Below are positions 53,256 through 61,984 of a stretch of DNA of 64,000 nt, piece by piece (position 1 is the stretch's first letter; every line of letters begins with the position of its first letter). The DNA is from Isoptericola variabilis 225. GTDB lineage: Bacteria > Actinomycetota > Actinomycetes > Actinomycetales > Cellulomonadaceae. The stretch covers positions 372,001-436,000 of the forward strand of contig NC_015588.1 in NCBI RefSeq assembly GCF_000215105.1. Reading direction: 5' to 3'. The notes beneath the pieces were generated by a model. The model had not been told where the DNA came from, ran no database searches, and saw nothing but the letters and a program-made list of their open reading frames with translations. Made by a program: the position numbers and the translations under genes.

Positions 53256-53798
53256 TCAGAGGCCGGTGCGGCCGTCGATGCACTCCCGCAGCAGGTCGGC
53301 GTGGCCCATGTGCCGCGCGTACTCCTCGATCATGTGGACGACGACGTCGCGCACCTCGACCGTGCCGCCCTGGTAGGGCACCTCGCGGTCCATGTCCTCG
53401 CCGACCATCCACTCGTCGGCGACCTCGACCGCCCGGTGCCAGGCGGCCCACGCCTCGGCCACGCACTGGTCGTCGGCGAGCGCGCCGTCGAAGTCGATGT
53501 CGGGCATGCCGCGCAGCTCGAACGGGCCGCGCTCGGTGCCGCCCTGCAGCACGCGACGGAACCAGTGGTGCTCGCCGTTGGCCAGGTGACGCACGAGCCC
53601 GAGCAGCGACAGGCTCGACGGCGGCACCGAGCGGCGCGCGAGCTGCGCGGCGCCGAGGCCCTCGCACTTCATGACGAGCGTCATGCGGTACCGGCACAGG
53701 TACTCCCAGAGCGTCTCCTTCTCACCGACCGGGTCGAACCCGGTCGCTCGCGGGTCGTGCTGAGGGTCCACCCAGGTGCCGGGTGCGCTTGGAGTCAC
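53256..53798 (-). CDS. DinB-family (DUF664) protein, paralogue 2
   Basis: A 180-residue protein closely similar to that at 48953-49519; both contain LARRSVPPS, SLLGLVRHL, EHHWFRRVLQG and HADLLRECIDGRTG. GTG 53798 is chosen because the shared domain begins there; the open frame continues upstream without similarity. The two copies lie 4 kb apart in the same orientation, on each side of the M14 and cupin genes, indicating a local duplication. Confidence 0.85.
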   Translation of the reverse strand: MTPSAPGTWVDPQHDPRATGFDPVGEKETLWEYLCRYRMTLVMKCEGLGAAQLARRSVPPSSLSLLGLVRHLANGEHHWFRRVLQGGTERGPFELRGMPDIDFDGALADDQCVAEAWAAWHRAVEVADEWMVGEDMDREVPYQGGTVEVRDVVVHMIEEYARHMGHADLLRECIDGRTGL

Positions 53799-53892
53799 GC
53801 GCAAAATCTGTCGGCTGCCGGTGGTCCGGGTCAAGCGAGCGCGGGCAACGATCTGGACACCGGTCCAGGCCCGGGCGGTAGCCTTCGCCGAC

Positions 53893-54870
53893 ATGAGGGG
53901 CACGAGGTCGCGCGGACGCACCGGCGGCGGCGCGAGGCGCGGCGGCGACGACCCGTTCGCACGTCGTGTCGCCGAGGCCGCCGCGGCCCGCGAGGGCACG
54001 ACGGCGGGAGGCCGCTCGCGCCGTCGCGTGCGGCGCCCGGGGGCCTCGGCCGGTCCGGACGACGGCCCGACGGCGGATTACGCTCCCGGCCTGCCGGCCT
54101 GGCCCGCGCTCGGGTCCGCCGACGAGGTGCCCACCGCGGTGCCGAGCCTCGACGACGTCCTGGGAGGGGCGTCGCCCGGCGCCGCGCCGGCCCCCGCCCC
54201 GTGGGCCCCGCCGGAGCCGGCGCCCGCGCCGGAGCCTGCGCCAGGCCGGGGGCCGGAGGTGCAGGTCGCGCCCGCCGAGCGGCCCGGCCGTGCCGCCGCC
54301 GGTCGCGCGGCGGGGCGTGCAGCGGGGCGCGCGGCCGGACGCGCCGCGGGGCGTGCCGCCGGACGCGCCGCCGGGCGGCTCCGGCGTCGCGTGCCCGCGG
54401 GGATCCTCGCGCGCCGGTCGACGGTCGCGGCGACGGGCGTCGTCGCGCTCGGGCTCGGCGTGGTGTGCGGCCTGGGCGTCGACGCGGTGCGCGGCCCGTC
54501 CGCGACCGAGGCCGAGGAGCCGCCGCCCGCCACGCCGCAGGCGTGCGCCGTCGCCCAGGTCGCGTGGTCGCGCGCCGCGTCCGCCCAGGCGTCGATGTCG
54601 CAGGAGGAACCGGCGACGCTGCGCGACGGGTTCCTCGACGCGCAGGCGGTCGTGAACGGGGTCGAGCCGCCGCCCGCCGTCGCCGACGACTGGACCACCT
54701 ACGTGCGCTACGTCGACACGGTGGCGACCGCCGTCGGGGACGCGACCGAGGACCAGGCCGTCGCCGAGGCGGTCGCCGGTGCGCTGTCCCGGATCGACAC
54801 GGCGGAGGTCATGGCGGCGGCCGAGCGCATCACCGCGTACCTGCAGGCCGGGTGCCGCACGGAGCCGTGA
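53893..54870 (+). CDS. Membrane-anchored protein with Arg/Ala repeat and Cys-framed helical domain
   Basis: A 325-residue protein of unknown function. The N-terminal half is disordered (Arg/Gly-rich, then Pro/Ala-rich) and ends in six GRAA repeats (54301-54372) that make a strongly basic segment before one membrane helix (VAATGVVALGLGVVCGLGV). The outer domain starts at QACAVAQVAWSRA and ends LQAGCRTEP, a helical domain framed by two cysteines. The next gene encodes a lipoprotein with a domain of the same layout, so the two are tandem paralogues. Confidence 0.65.
   Translation: MRGTRSRGRTGGGARRGGDDPFARRVAEAAAAREGTTAGGRSRRRVRRPGASAGPDDGPTADYAPGLPAWPALGSADEVPTAVPSLDDVLGGASPGAAPAPAPWAPPEPAPAPEPAPGRGPEVQVAPAERPGRAAAGRAAGRAAGRAAGRAAGRAAGRAAGRLRRRVPAGILARRSTVAATGVVALGLGVVCGLGVDAVRGPSATEAEEPPPATPQACAVAQVAWSRAASAQASMSQEEPATLRDGFLDAQAVVNGVEPPPAVADDWTTYVRYVDTVATAVGDATEDQAVAEAVAGALSRIDTAEVMAAAERITAYLQAGCRTEP
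54301..54372 (+). repeat. 12 bp coding tandem repeat (GRAA x6)
   Basis: Six consecutive 12 bp units each encode Gly-Arg-Ala-Ala. Third positions differ between units (GGT/GGG/GGA, CGC/CGT, GCG/GCC/GCA), so the protein sequence is maintained although DNA units have drifted, which suggests selection for the basic repeat rather than recent slippage. Confidence 0.8.
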
Positions 54871-54932
54871 TCCGTCTCACGGGTGCCGCCCCCGATTTCT
54901 CGCGGACGCGCGGCCTGGGTCACCATGGGTGG

Positions 54933-55559
54933 ATGCATCCCGTCCGCCGGCGTCATCCGCGCACGGCCGCGGTCACCGCGGCGGCCGTGCTGTCCGCGCT
55001 CCTCCTCGGGGGCTGCGGCGCCTCCGAGGGCGACGAGCCGGAGCCCGGCGCCGAGCCGGCGCCCGGCATCTCGGTGCCCGCCGACCTGCTCATCGACGGC
55101 CGGACCGCGTCGGGCGAGGCGTCCGCCGACGTCTCGGCCGCCCCGGACGCGTCGCCCGAGCCGTCGGCGTCCGCGGCGTCGGGGGAGCCCTCCGCCGAGC
55201 CGCCGGCGGCCGAGGACGCCGCGGCCGCGTGCGCCGACCTGCAGACCGCGTGGGCGGGGACGAACCGCGCGCTCGTGGGCCTGAGCCCCGAGCACCCGCG
55301 CTCGCTCGTGGCGAGCTTCCGGGAGGCGCACCGCTCGATCACGTCGGTCGAGCCCACGCCGGACATCGAGGAGGCGTGGACCGCGATGACCGACTACCTC
55401 GGCTCCGCGGTCGACGCGTTCCAGGACGTCGACGCCGACGACGCCGCGGCCGTGAGCGCCGCGCTGACCGAGGCGATCACCTCGGCCGACACCGCGCGCG
55501 CGACCGCAGCGAGCGAGGAGATCACGGCGTACGTCGCGGACTCGTGCGCCGCACGCTGA
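54933..55559 (+). CDS. Putative lipoprotein with Cys-framed helical domain
   Basis: A 208-residue protein with a signal ending in a lipobox (LSALLLGGC), an Asp/Glu/Ser/Pro/Ala-rich linker, and a C-terminal helical domain from AACADLQTAWAGTN to ITAYVADSCAAR. The domain shares length, cysteine framing and the ITAY ending with the gene just upstream. Function is unknown. ATG 54933 has no good ribosome site. The end overlaps the methyltransferase gene by 16 bp. Confidence 0.7.
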   Translation: MHPVRRRHPRTAAVTAAAVLSALLLGGCGASEGDEPEPGAEPAPGISVPADLLIDGRTASGEASADVSAAPDASPEPSASAASGEPSAEPPAAEDAAAACADLQTAWAGTNRALVGLSPEHPRSLVASFREAHRSITSVEPTPDIEEAWTAMTDYLGSAVDAFQDVDADDAAAVSAALTEAITSADTARATAASEEITAYVADSCAAR

Positions 55560-57169
55560 CGAGCCCGGCGCCGCCGGCCGAGCCCGAGGGCACCGGCCTC
55601 GTCGCCGCGCTGCGCACCGACCTCGACGCGTCGGGCTTCACGGTCGACGGCGTCGGCGACCTCCTCGGGGAGGTCGCCTCGGCGGCGCTGCACCGCGAGC
55701 AGGCGGTCCCCGCGCGCCGTGCCCTCGAGGCCGCGCCCGCCGACGACCCGCGCGCCCCGCTGACCCGGCTCTTCCTGCTGGGCGACGACGTCCCGCGCGC
55801 CGCGCTGGACCGAGCGCTGCCTGGCGTGGGGGCGGAGGGCGCCGAGCGCCTGGGTCTGGTGCGCGCGGCGGGGCGGGCCGCCGACGACGCCGTGCGCGCC
55901 GTCGTCGACCTGCGGCCGTACGCGGCCGTGGACGCCCGCGGACCGGTGTCGTGGTGGCTGGCGAGCGACCACGGCGAGCTGGTCACGGGCGGGCGGCTCC
56001 CCGCGGACCACGTGCTCGGGGCGGGCGGGGCGTCGACGACCCTCGCCCAGGTGACGATGCGCGACCCCGTCGGCCGCGTGCTCGACCTGGGGACCGGGTG
56101 CGGCATCCAGGCGCTGCACGCCGCCCGGCACGCCCGGTCCGTGGTCGGCACCGACGTCTCGCGGCGTGCGCTCGCGTTCGCGCGGTTCAACGCGACCCTC
56201 AACGCCACGCCCGACGCCGCGCCGGACCGGCCCGACGCGGACCTCGAGCTGCGTCACGGGTCGATGCTCGAGCCGGTCGCGGGGGAGCGGTTCGACCTCG
56301 TCGTGTCCAACCCGCCGTTCGTCATCACGCCGCACTCGGGCGCGCCGGGCCGCGCCGTGGCCGAGGCCCTGGGCGACTACGAGTACCGCGACGGGGGCCG
56401 CGCGGGCGACGACCTCGTGCGCGACCTCGTCACGGGCGTCGGCGCGGTGCTCGAGCCCGGCGGCGTCGCGCAGCTGCTCGGCAACTGGGAGCACCGCCGC
56501 GGCGAGCCGTGGACCGAGCGCGTGGGTGCGTGGCTCGACGCCGCGGGCCTCGACGGCTGGGTCGTCCAGCGCGAGGTGCTCGACCCCGCCGAGTACGCCG
56601 AGACGTGGATCCGCGACGGCGGCACGACGTCCGAGCGGGAGCCCGACGCCTGGGCCGCCGCGTACGCGGCGTGGCTCGACGACTTCGCGGCGCGCGACGT
56701 CGAGGCCGTGGGCTTCGGCATCGTCACGCTGCGCCGGCCCGCGCAGGCCGGGGCACGGCCGACGCTGCGCCGGCTCGAGGAGCACACGGGCTCGGTGCGC
56801 CAGCCGCTCGGCGCCCACCTCGCGGCGTCGTTGGCCGCGCACGACTGGCTCGAGGCGCGCGACGACGCGGCGCTCGCGGCGGCGCACCTCGTGGTCGCCG
56901 AGGACGTGACCGAGGAGCGCTACCTGACGCCCGGTGCGGCGGACCCGAACGTCGTGATCGTCCGCCAGGGCGACGGGCTCGGCCGCGGCGTGCAGGCCTC
57001 GACGGGCCTCGCGGCGCTCGTCGGCGCGTGCGACGGCGAGCTCGCCGTCGGGCAGATCGTCGGCGCGATCGCGGCGCTCTTCGGCGTCGCCGCCGACGAC
57101 CTCGCCGTCGAGCTGCTGCCCGCCGTGCGCGGGCTCGTGCGGGACGGCTTCCTCCGCCCGGCGCCCTGA
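55544..57169 (+). CDS. Class I SAM-dependent methyltransferase, DUF7059-type
   Basis: A 541-residue protein. A helical N-terminal region (1-150) precedes a Rossmann methyltransferase domain with VLDLGTGCGIQALHAARHA as SAM-binding motif I and FDLVVSNPPFVITPHSG as the NPPF motif, which is typical of N-methylation of glutamine, adenine or guanine (PrmC/RsmC-like). The C-terminal 200 residues include a winged-helix-like end. Such proteins are widespread in actinobacteria with no proven substrate. GTG 55544 is the first start in frame near the domain and overlaps the lipoprotein gene. Confidence 0.83.
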   Translation: MRRTLTSPAPPAEPEGTGLVAALRTDLDASGFTVDGVGDLLGEVASAALHREQAVPARRALEAAPADDPRAPLTRLFLLGDDVPRAALDRALPGVGAEGAERLGLVRAAGRAADDAVRAVVDLRPYAAVDARGPVSWWLASDHGELVTGGRLPADHVLGAGGASTTLAQVTMRDPVGRVLDLGTGCGIQALHAARHARSVVGTDVSRRALAFARFNATLNATPDAAPDRPDADLELRHGSMLEPVAGERFDLVVSNPPFVITPHSGAPGRAVAEALGDYEYRDGGRAGDDLVRDLVTGVGAVLEPGGVAQLLGNWEHRRGEPWTERVGAWLDAAGLDGWVVQREVLDPAEYAETWIRDGGTTSEREPDAWAAAYAAWLDDFAARDVEAVGFGIVTLRRPAQAGARPTLRRLEEHTGSVRQPLGAHLAASLAAHDWLEARDDAALAAAHLVVAEDVTEERYLTPGAADPNVVIVRQGDGLGRGVQASTGLAALVGACDGELAVGQIVGAIAALFGVAADDLAVELLPAVRGLVRDGFLRPAP

Positions 57170-57177
57170 CCTCCGGG

Positions 57178-57933
57178 TCAGGGCGAGAGGTACTGGTCGG
57201 CCCACGCGCTGATGATGCGCGCGGCGCGCTGCGCCTGGCCCGGCCGGGTCAGCAGGTGGTCGGACCCCTCGAGCGACACGAAGCTGCGCGGGTGGCGCGC
57301 GGCGCGGAAGATCTCGCTCGCGTTGTCGATGCCGACGACGTCGTCGGTCGGCGAGTGCATGACGAGCAGCGGCTTGCACAGCTCGCCGATGCGGTGCGCG
57401 AGGTCGGCCTGGCGCACGTCCTCGACCATGCCGCGCTTGAGGTTGAGCCGCTTGCCGCCCACCTGCCACACCGCGTGACCCTCGGCGAGGACGCGGTCCA
57501 CGAGGTCGTCGTAGTGGTGCTCGGCGTGGCTCGGGTCGAACGGCGCGGAGATCGACACGACGGCGCGCACGTCGGCCTCGGTCGCCGCGGCGATCGCCGC
57601 CGCACCGCCCCACGAGTGCCCCACGAGCAGGTCCGCGGGCGTGCCGCGCTCGGCCATGAACCGCGCCGCGAGCACGGTGTCGGCCACCTTGACGGTGAAC
57701 GACCCGTCGCCCCAGTCGCCCTCGGAGTCGCCGAGCCCGAGGTTGTCGAAGCGCAGCATGCCGATGCCCTCGGCCGCGAGCTGCTTGCAGACACGCGCCG
57801 CGGCGGGCGAGTCCTTGCCGAGCGTGAACCCGTGCGCGAACACGCCCCACCCGCGCACCTCGCCCTCCGGGAGGTCGATGATCCCCGCCAGCCGGGGGCC
57901 CGTGCTGCTCGGGAACGTGACCCGTTCACCCAT
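57178..57933 (-). CDS. Alpha/beta hydrolase
   Basis: A 251-residue hydrolase with the nucleophile elbow GHSWGG (Ser), the oxyanion region VFAHGFTLGKDS, an acid in VMHSPTDDVVG and the catalytic His in LEGSDHLLTRP. The pattern matches the FrsA/YtmA-like 'serine aminopeptidase S33' hydrolases, sometimes fused to OsmC. No signal peptide is seen. Substrate is not predictable. It is convergent with the methyltransferase gene, nine bases apart. Confidence 0.87.
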   Translation of the reverse strand: MGERVTFPSSTGPRLAGIIDLPEGEVRGWGVFAHGFTLGKDSPAAARVCKQLAAEGIGMLRFDNLGLGDSEGDWGDGSFTVKVADTVLAARFMAERGTPADLLVGHSWGGAAAIAAATEADVRAVVSISAPFDPSHAEHHYDDLVDRVLAEGHAVWQVGGKRLNLKRGMVEDVRQADLAHRIGELCKPLLVMHSPTDDVVGIDNASEIFRAARHPRSFVSLEGSDHLLTRPGQAQRAARIISAWADQYLSP

Positions 57934-58129
57934 CGTGCCTGCTCCTCGCTCCTCGACGACGTCAACCGGAGTGTTGCCCACGATCGCGCGCCCGGCCCGA
58001 CGACGCCGGGACAGGCAACGCGGGACCGGCCGGGCGTGGGCGGTCGGGCGACAGTGTGCGCACGTCGCGGGTTTCGTGCGTGTGACGTCCCACGGCGAGC
58101 CGGACGGGCGGCCGGTACCTTTCGCTGGC

Positions 58130-59101
58130 ATGGACCTCGAGCTGCGACACCTGCGCGTGGTCGCGACCGTCGCGGAGTGCGGCAGCGTGACCAAGGCGGC
58201 GGCCGCCCTCGGCCTGGCCCAGCCGGCACTGACGGCCCAGCTGAACCGCATCGACCGGTCGCTCGGCGGACCGGTGTTCGTCCGCGACCGGACCGGCTCG
58301 CGGCCGACCGCCCTCGGCGAGCTCGTCCTGCGCCACGCCCGCGTGCTGCTCCCGGCGATGGACGCCCTGGTCGACGACGCGCGGCGGCTCGTCAACGCCC
58401 GCGCCCGCGCCGGGTCCGCGCTGCGCGTCGGCACCGCCAACACCGCCGTCGGCGGGCTCTTCGTCAACCGGCTCCACGCGGCGCTGCCCGGCACGACCCT
58501 CACGACGTCGATGTCCTGGTCCGTGGGCGACCTCGCCGCCGACCTCGCGGCCGGCGCGCTCGACGTCGCGCTCGTGGGCGTGTGCGCCGACGCCGCGCCG
58601 CCGCCCACGGGCGGGGTCGTGTGGACGCGGGTCGCGACCGACCCGGTGTTCGTGCTGCTCGCCGAGGAGCACCCGCACGCGACGCACGACGCCGTCCCGC
58701 TCGCGGAGCTCGCCGACGCGCACTGGCTCACGGGGCCGGGCGACGACTGCTTCGACCGGTGCTTCGTGGCCGCGTGCGCGCGGGCCGGCTTCACGCCGCG
58801 CGGCATCGGCACGACGGAGCGCGCGTCCGCCGTCGAGCAGGTGCGCGGCGGGCACGCGGTCGGGCTCGTGCAGCCGCTCCTGCTCGACCTGCCCGGCGTG
58901 TGGGCGGTCCCCATCGCGGGCGAGCCGCTGCGCTGGAGCCACTACGTCGGCTGGCGCGACGGCGCGCTGCCGGTCGCCGACGCGGCCGTCGCGGAGGACG
59001 CCGCGGCCGCGGCGCACGCCGAGGCCGTGCGGCGTTCGCCCTGCTACCACGCGTACCGGGAGCGCTCGGGGCGTGCCGGCGCACCGCCCATAGCGCGGTG
59101 A
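58130..59101 (+). CDS. LysR-family transcriptional regulator
   Basis: A 323-residue regulator. The N-terminal winged helix is standard (LRHLRVVATVAECGSVTKAA, LGLAQPALTAQLNRIDRSLG), followed by a linker helix and a periplasmic-binding-like effector domain with GTANTAVGGLFVNRLHAALPG and GHAVGLVQPLL. Its own divergent target is not obvious: the upstream neighbour is the hydrolase gene on the other strand, 197 bp away, a possible regulated gene. Confidence 0.9.
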   Translation: MDLELRHLRVVATVAECGSVTKAAAALGLAQPALTAQLNRIDRSLGGPVFVRDRTGSRPTALGELVLRHARVLLPAMDALVDDARRLVNARARAGSALRVGTANTAVGGLFVNRLHAALPGTTLTTSMSWSVGDLAADLAAGALDVALVGVCADAAPPPTGGVVWTRVATDPVFVLLAEEHPHATHDAVPLAELADAHWLTGPGDDCFDRCFVAACARAGFTPRGIGTTERASAVEQVRGGHAVGLVQPLLLDLPGVWAVPIAGEPLRWSHYVGWRDGALPVADAAVAEDAAAAAHAEAVRRSPCYHAYRERSGRAGAPPIAR

Positions 59102-59289
59102 TATGACCCGTTCGGCATCTGGGGCGAGCCGAAAGACGCGTCATAGTCGAGTCAACGCCGGTGCAGGGGGCGGTCGGCGGGACGGGGATCGGCGCAGCGG
59201 TGCGCGGGCTCGTACGGCGTCCGCAGGAAGCTCCCTGCGCCGAGCCGCACCAGGGAGATCCTCTGGTGATCGCCGAAAGGACGCTGGAG

Positions 59290-60756
59290 ATGAGACGCAC
59301 CCCGTACAGAGCGCTCGCCGTGGCCACCGCCTCGCTGTCGCTCGTCGCAGGTTCACTGACCACGGCCGCCATGGCGGCCCCCGGCCCGGGCGACGACGAC
59401 GTCCCCGGCGCCGAGCAGTACGCCCCGAGCCTCCTGCGCGCGATGGAGCGCGACCTCGGGATGCCCGCCGAGCGCGCGGTCGAGCGCCTCGAGTTCCAGG
59501 CGAGCGCCGCGGAGCGGTCCGCCCGTGCCGCCAAGACGCTCGACTCGTTCGCCGGTGCGTGGGTGCACCCGGCGTCGGACGTCCTGTACGTCGCCGTCGC
59601 GAACCGGGGCGAGCGCGCGCGGGCCGAGCGGCTCGGGGCGCGGGCCGTCGTCGTCGACCGGACGGCCGACGAGCTCGTCGACCTCCAGGAGGCGCTCGAC
59701 GCGTCGCTCGCCGACGCGGGCGTCGACGTGACGTCGTCGTACGTCGACCCCACGACCAACGCGCTCGTGGTCGGCGTCGTCGCCGGCGACGAGGCCGCGG
59801 CGACCGCGGCGGCGGCCGACGCCGGCGTCCCGGCCGACGCCGTGACCGTCGTCGCCGAGGAGCAGCCGCGCACGTTCATCGACGTCGTCGGCGGCAACGC
59901 GTACTACATCAACGGCTCGTCGCGCTGCTCCGTGGGCTTCACCGTGGGCGACGGCTTCGTCACGGCGGGCCACTGCGGCGCCGTCGGCGCGACGACGACG
60001 AACCCGAGCGGCACGTTCGCCGGGTCGAGCTTCCCGGGCGACGACTACGCGTACGTGCGGACGGCGTCGGGGAACACGCTCGTCGGCGCGGTCAACGACT
60101 ACGCCGGCTCGACGGTCGGCGTCGCGGGCTCGACGGCCGCGCCGGTCGGTGCGACGGTCTGCCGGTCCGGCTCCACGACCGGGTGGCACTGCGGGACCAT
60201 CCAGGCGTACGACGCGACCGTGACGTATCAGCAGGGCAGCGTGCACGGGCTCATCCGCACGACCGTGTGCGCCGAGCCCGGCGACTCGGGCGGCTCGCTG
60301 CTCGCCGGCAACCAGGCGCAGGGCGTGACGTCGGGCGGCTCGGGCGACTGCCGACGCGGCGGGACCACCTACTTCCAGCCCGTCAACGAGATCCTCAACC
60401 GCTACGGCCTCACGCTGCGGACCAGCGGCGGGGGTGGCGGGACGCCCGAGCCGACGTCGTGCTCCGACTACGAGCGCACGGGCAGCAGCACGCTGAGCCA
60501 CGGCGGGTCGGCGGCGACCGGCGCGTTCTCCGCGGCGTCGGGCACGCACGTCGGCTGCCTCGACGGGCCCTCGGGCGCCGACTTCGACCTCTACCTGCAG
60601 CGGTACAGCAGCGGCTCGTGGCGCACGGTCGCGCAGGGCATCACGACGTCGTCCGACGAGCTCGTGACGTACACCGGGACGTCGGGCACGTACCGCTGGC
60701 TCGTGCGGTCGTACTCCGGCTCCGGGTCGTTCACCCTCGGGTGGGACGTGCCCTGA
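59290..60756 (+). CDS. Secreted S1E (streptogrisin-like) serine protease with pro- and PPC domains
   Basis: A 488-residue secreted protease. Residues 1-30 form a signal peptide, about 40-195 an alpha-lytic-type propeptide (repeated DxxxNxLVVGV pattern), and about 200-385 a chymotrypsin-fold domain with the triad His in FVTAGHCG, Asp in GDDYAYVR and Ser in EPGDSGGSLL. Four or more cysteines form likely disulfides. A Gly-rich linker leads to a C-terminal pre-peptidase (PPC) beta domain ending in FTLGWDVP. AAAGGA lies eight bases before the ATG. A strong terminator follows. Confidence 0.93.
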   Translation: MRRTPYRALAVATASLSLVAGSLTTAAMAAPGPGDDDVPGAEQYAPSLLRAMERDLGMPAERAVERLEFQASAAERSARAAKTLDSFAGAWVHPASDVLYVAVANRGERARAERLGARAVVVDRTADELVDLQEALDASLADAGVDVTSSYVDPTTNALVVGVVAGDEAAATAAAADAGVPADAVTVVAEEQPRTFIDVVGGNAYYINGSSRCSVGFTVGDGFVTAGHCGAVGATTTNPSGTFAGSSFPGDDYAYVRTASGNTLVGAVNDYAGSTVGVAGSTAAPVGATVCRSGSTTGWHCGTIQAYDATVTYQQGSVHGLIRTTVCAEPGDSGGSLLAGNQAQGVTSGGSGDCRRGGTTYFQPVNEILNRYGLTLRTSGGGGGTPEPTSCSDYERTGSSTLSHGGSAATGAFSAASGTHVGCLDGPSGADFDLYLQRYSSGSWRTVAQGITTSSDELVTYTGTSGTYRWLVRSYSGSGSFTLGWDVP

Positions 60757-60774
60757 CGTGAGGGGCTGAGCGGC

Positions 60775-60811
60775 TCTCGGCCCCCTCCCGGCACGGGGAG
60801 GGGGCCGAGGG
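60775..60811. terminator. Terminator after the S1 protease gene
   Basis: CTCTCGGCCCCCTCCC and GGGGAGGGGGCCGAGGG form a stem of about 14 bp with a short GGCAC loop, starting 19 bp after the protease stop codon. The convergent beta-lactamase-like gene ends 48 bp further on. Confidence 0.8.
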
Positions 60812-60858
60812 CCGTCGTCGCACGAGCACGGTCTGCACGCGGCGCCCGAGTGCCGACC

Positions 60859-61881
60859 TCAGGCGGCAGGGAGCCGGCGCACGAGCGAGAGCGCCGGCAG
60901 GTCCACGCCCCGCGCGTGGTTGGTCAGCACGACGACGGCGTCCCCGGCCTCGGGCCGCAGGCACACCATCGAGCGGAAGCCGCCGGTGCCGCCGTTGTGC
61001 CAGACGAGGGTGTCCTCGCCCCGACCGGGCGTGCGCTGCCACGCCAGACCGATCCTGCGCGCGTGCTCCGCCGTCGCGAGGCGCACGGCGTCGCCGAGCG
61101 GGCCGTCCGGCGGGTCGAGGTGCGCGCGTGCCCAGGCGAGCGTGTCGGCGGCGGTCGAGAGGAGCGCTCCCGCGCCGGGAAGGCCGTCGAGCGGCCACGG
61201 CGCTGCCGGTGTCCGACGCCGGTGGTGGCCGCGCGCGGTGCGCGCCGCCTGGTCCTCGGTCAGCTCGTGCCGCGTCCGGGTGTCGGCGAGGCCGAGCGGG
61301 TCCGTGACGCGCGTGCGGACCAGCTCGCCGAACGTCGTGCCGGCGTGCCGCGCGAGCGCGACGCCGAGCAGCGCGTACCCGCTGTTCGAGTAGGAGGGCC
61401 TGCCGCTGCCCGGCGTCCGGCGCAGTCGTCCGGCTCGGACGGCGGCGAGCGTCGACGCCTCCGTGACGTCGCGGTAGGGGTCCTTCCCCCGGAGCATCTC
61501 GAGCGACCCGCGGACGATCGGCACGTGGGTGCGCGGCAGCCCCGACGTGTGCGTCGCGAGGTGGCCCAGGGTCACGAGCCTGCCGTCGCGGCCGAGCCCG
61601 GCGACCTCGGGCACGAGGTCGCCGACCGGCGTGTCCAGGCTCAGCTCGCCCTCGACGACCGCGCGGGCCAGCACGAGCGCCGTGAACGTCTTGGTGACCG
61701 ACCCGATCTCGAACAGCGTGCGCGCGTCCGGGGTGCCGCCGTCGGGCAGACGGGCGCGGCCCGCGCCGCGGACCGTCGTCGTCCCGTCGGGCGCGACGTG
61801 GCCCACGACCACTCCGACGCGCCGTCGGGCCGCCTGCTCGGCGGTCCGGGTGAGCAGCTCGTCGATCCGTCCGTCTCCCAC
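60859..61881 (-). CDS. Serine hydrolase of the beta-lactamase/penicillin-binding fold
   Basis: A 340-residue class C-like hydrolase. The SxxK motif is in FEIGSVTKTFTAL (near residue 60), the YxN motif in PSYSNSGYALLG and the third motif region in WHNGGTGGFRSMV. No signal peptide is seen, so a cytosolic esterase or D-aminopeptidase-like role is more likely than antibiotic resistance. GTG 61881 is preceded by GGAGGG at five bases, which settles the start. Confidence 0.88.
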   Translation of the reverse strand: MGDGRIDELLTRTAEQAARRRVGVVVGHVAPDGTTTVRGAGRARLPDGGTPDARTLFEIGSVTKTFTALVLARAVVEGELSLDTPVGDLVPEVAGLGRDGRLVTLGHLATHTSGLPRTHVPIVRGSLEMLRGKDPYRDVTEASTLAAVRAGRLRRTPGSGRPSYSNSGYALLGVALARHAGTTFGELVRTRVTDPLGLADTRTRHELTEDQAARTARGHHRRRTPAAPWPLDGLPGAGALLSTAADTLAWARAHLDPPDGPLGDAVRLATAEHARRIGLAWQRTPGRGEDTLVWHNGGTGGFRSMVCLRPEAGDAVVVLTNHARGVDLPALSLVRRLPAA

Positions 61882-61984
61882 CGCATCCCTCCGTCGCCGC
61901 CGGCGCGGCCATTCTTGCGGAGATTCGTCCGACCTGGCCAGCACGTGCACAGAGGCACCACACGAGGTCGGTACGGTGTTCGCC

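Noticed and set aside
60859..61881. Beta-lactam resistance gene
   Set aside because: The SxxK and YxN motifs are shared with esterases and peptidases; without a signal peptide a resistance role is unlikely.
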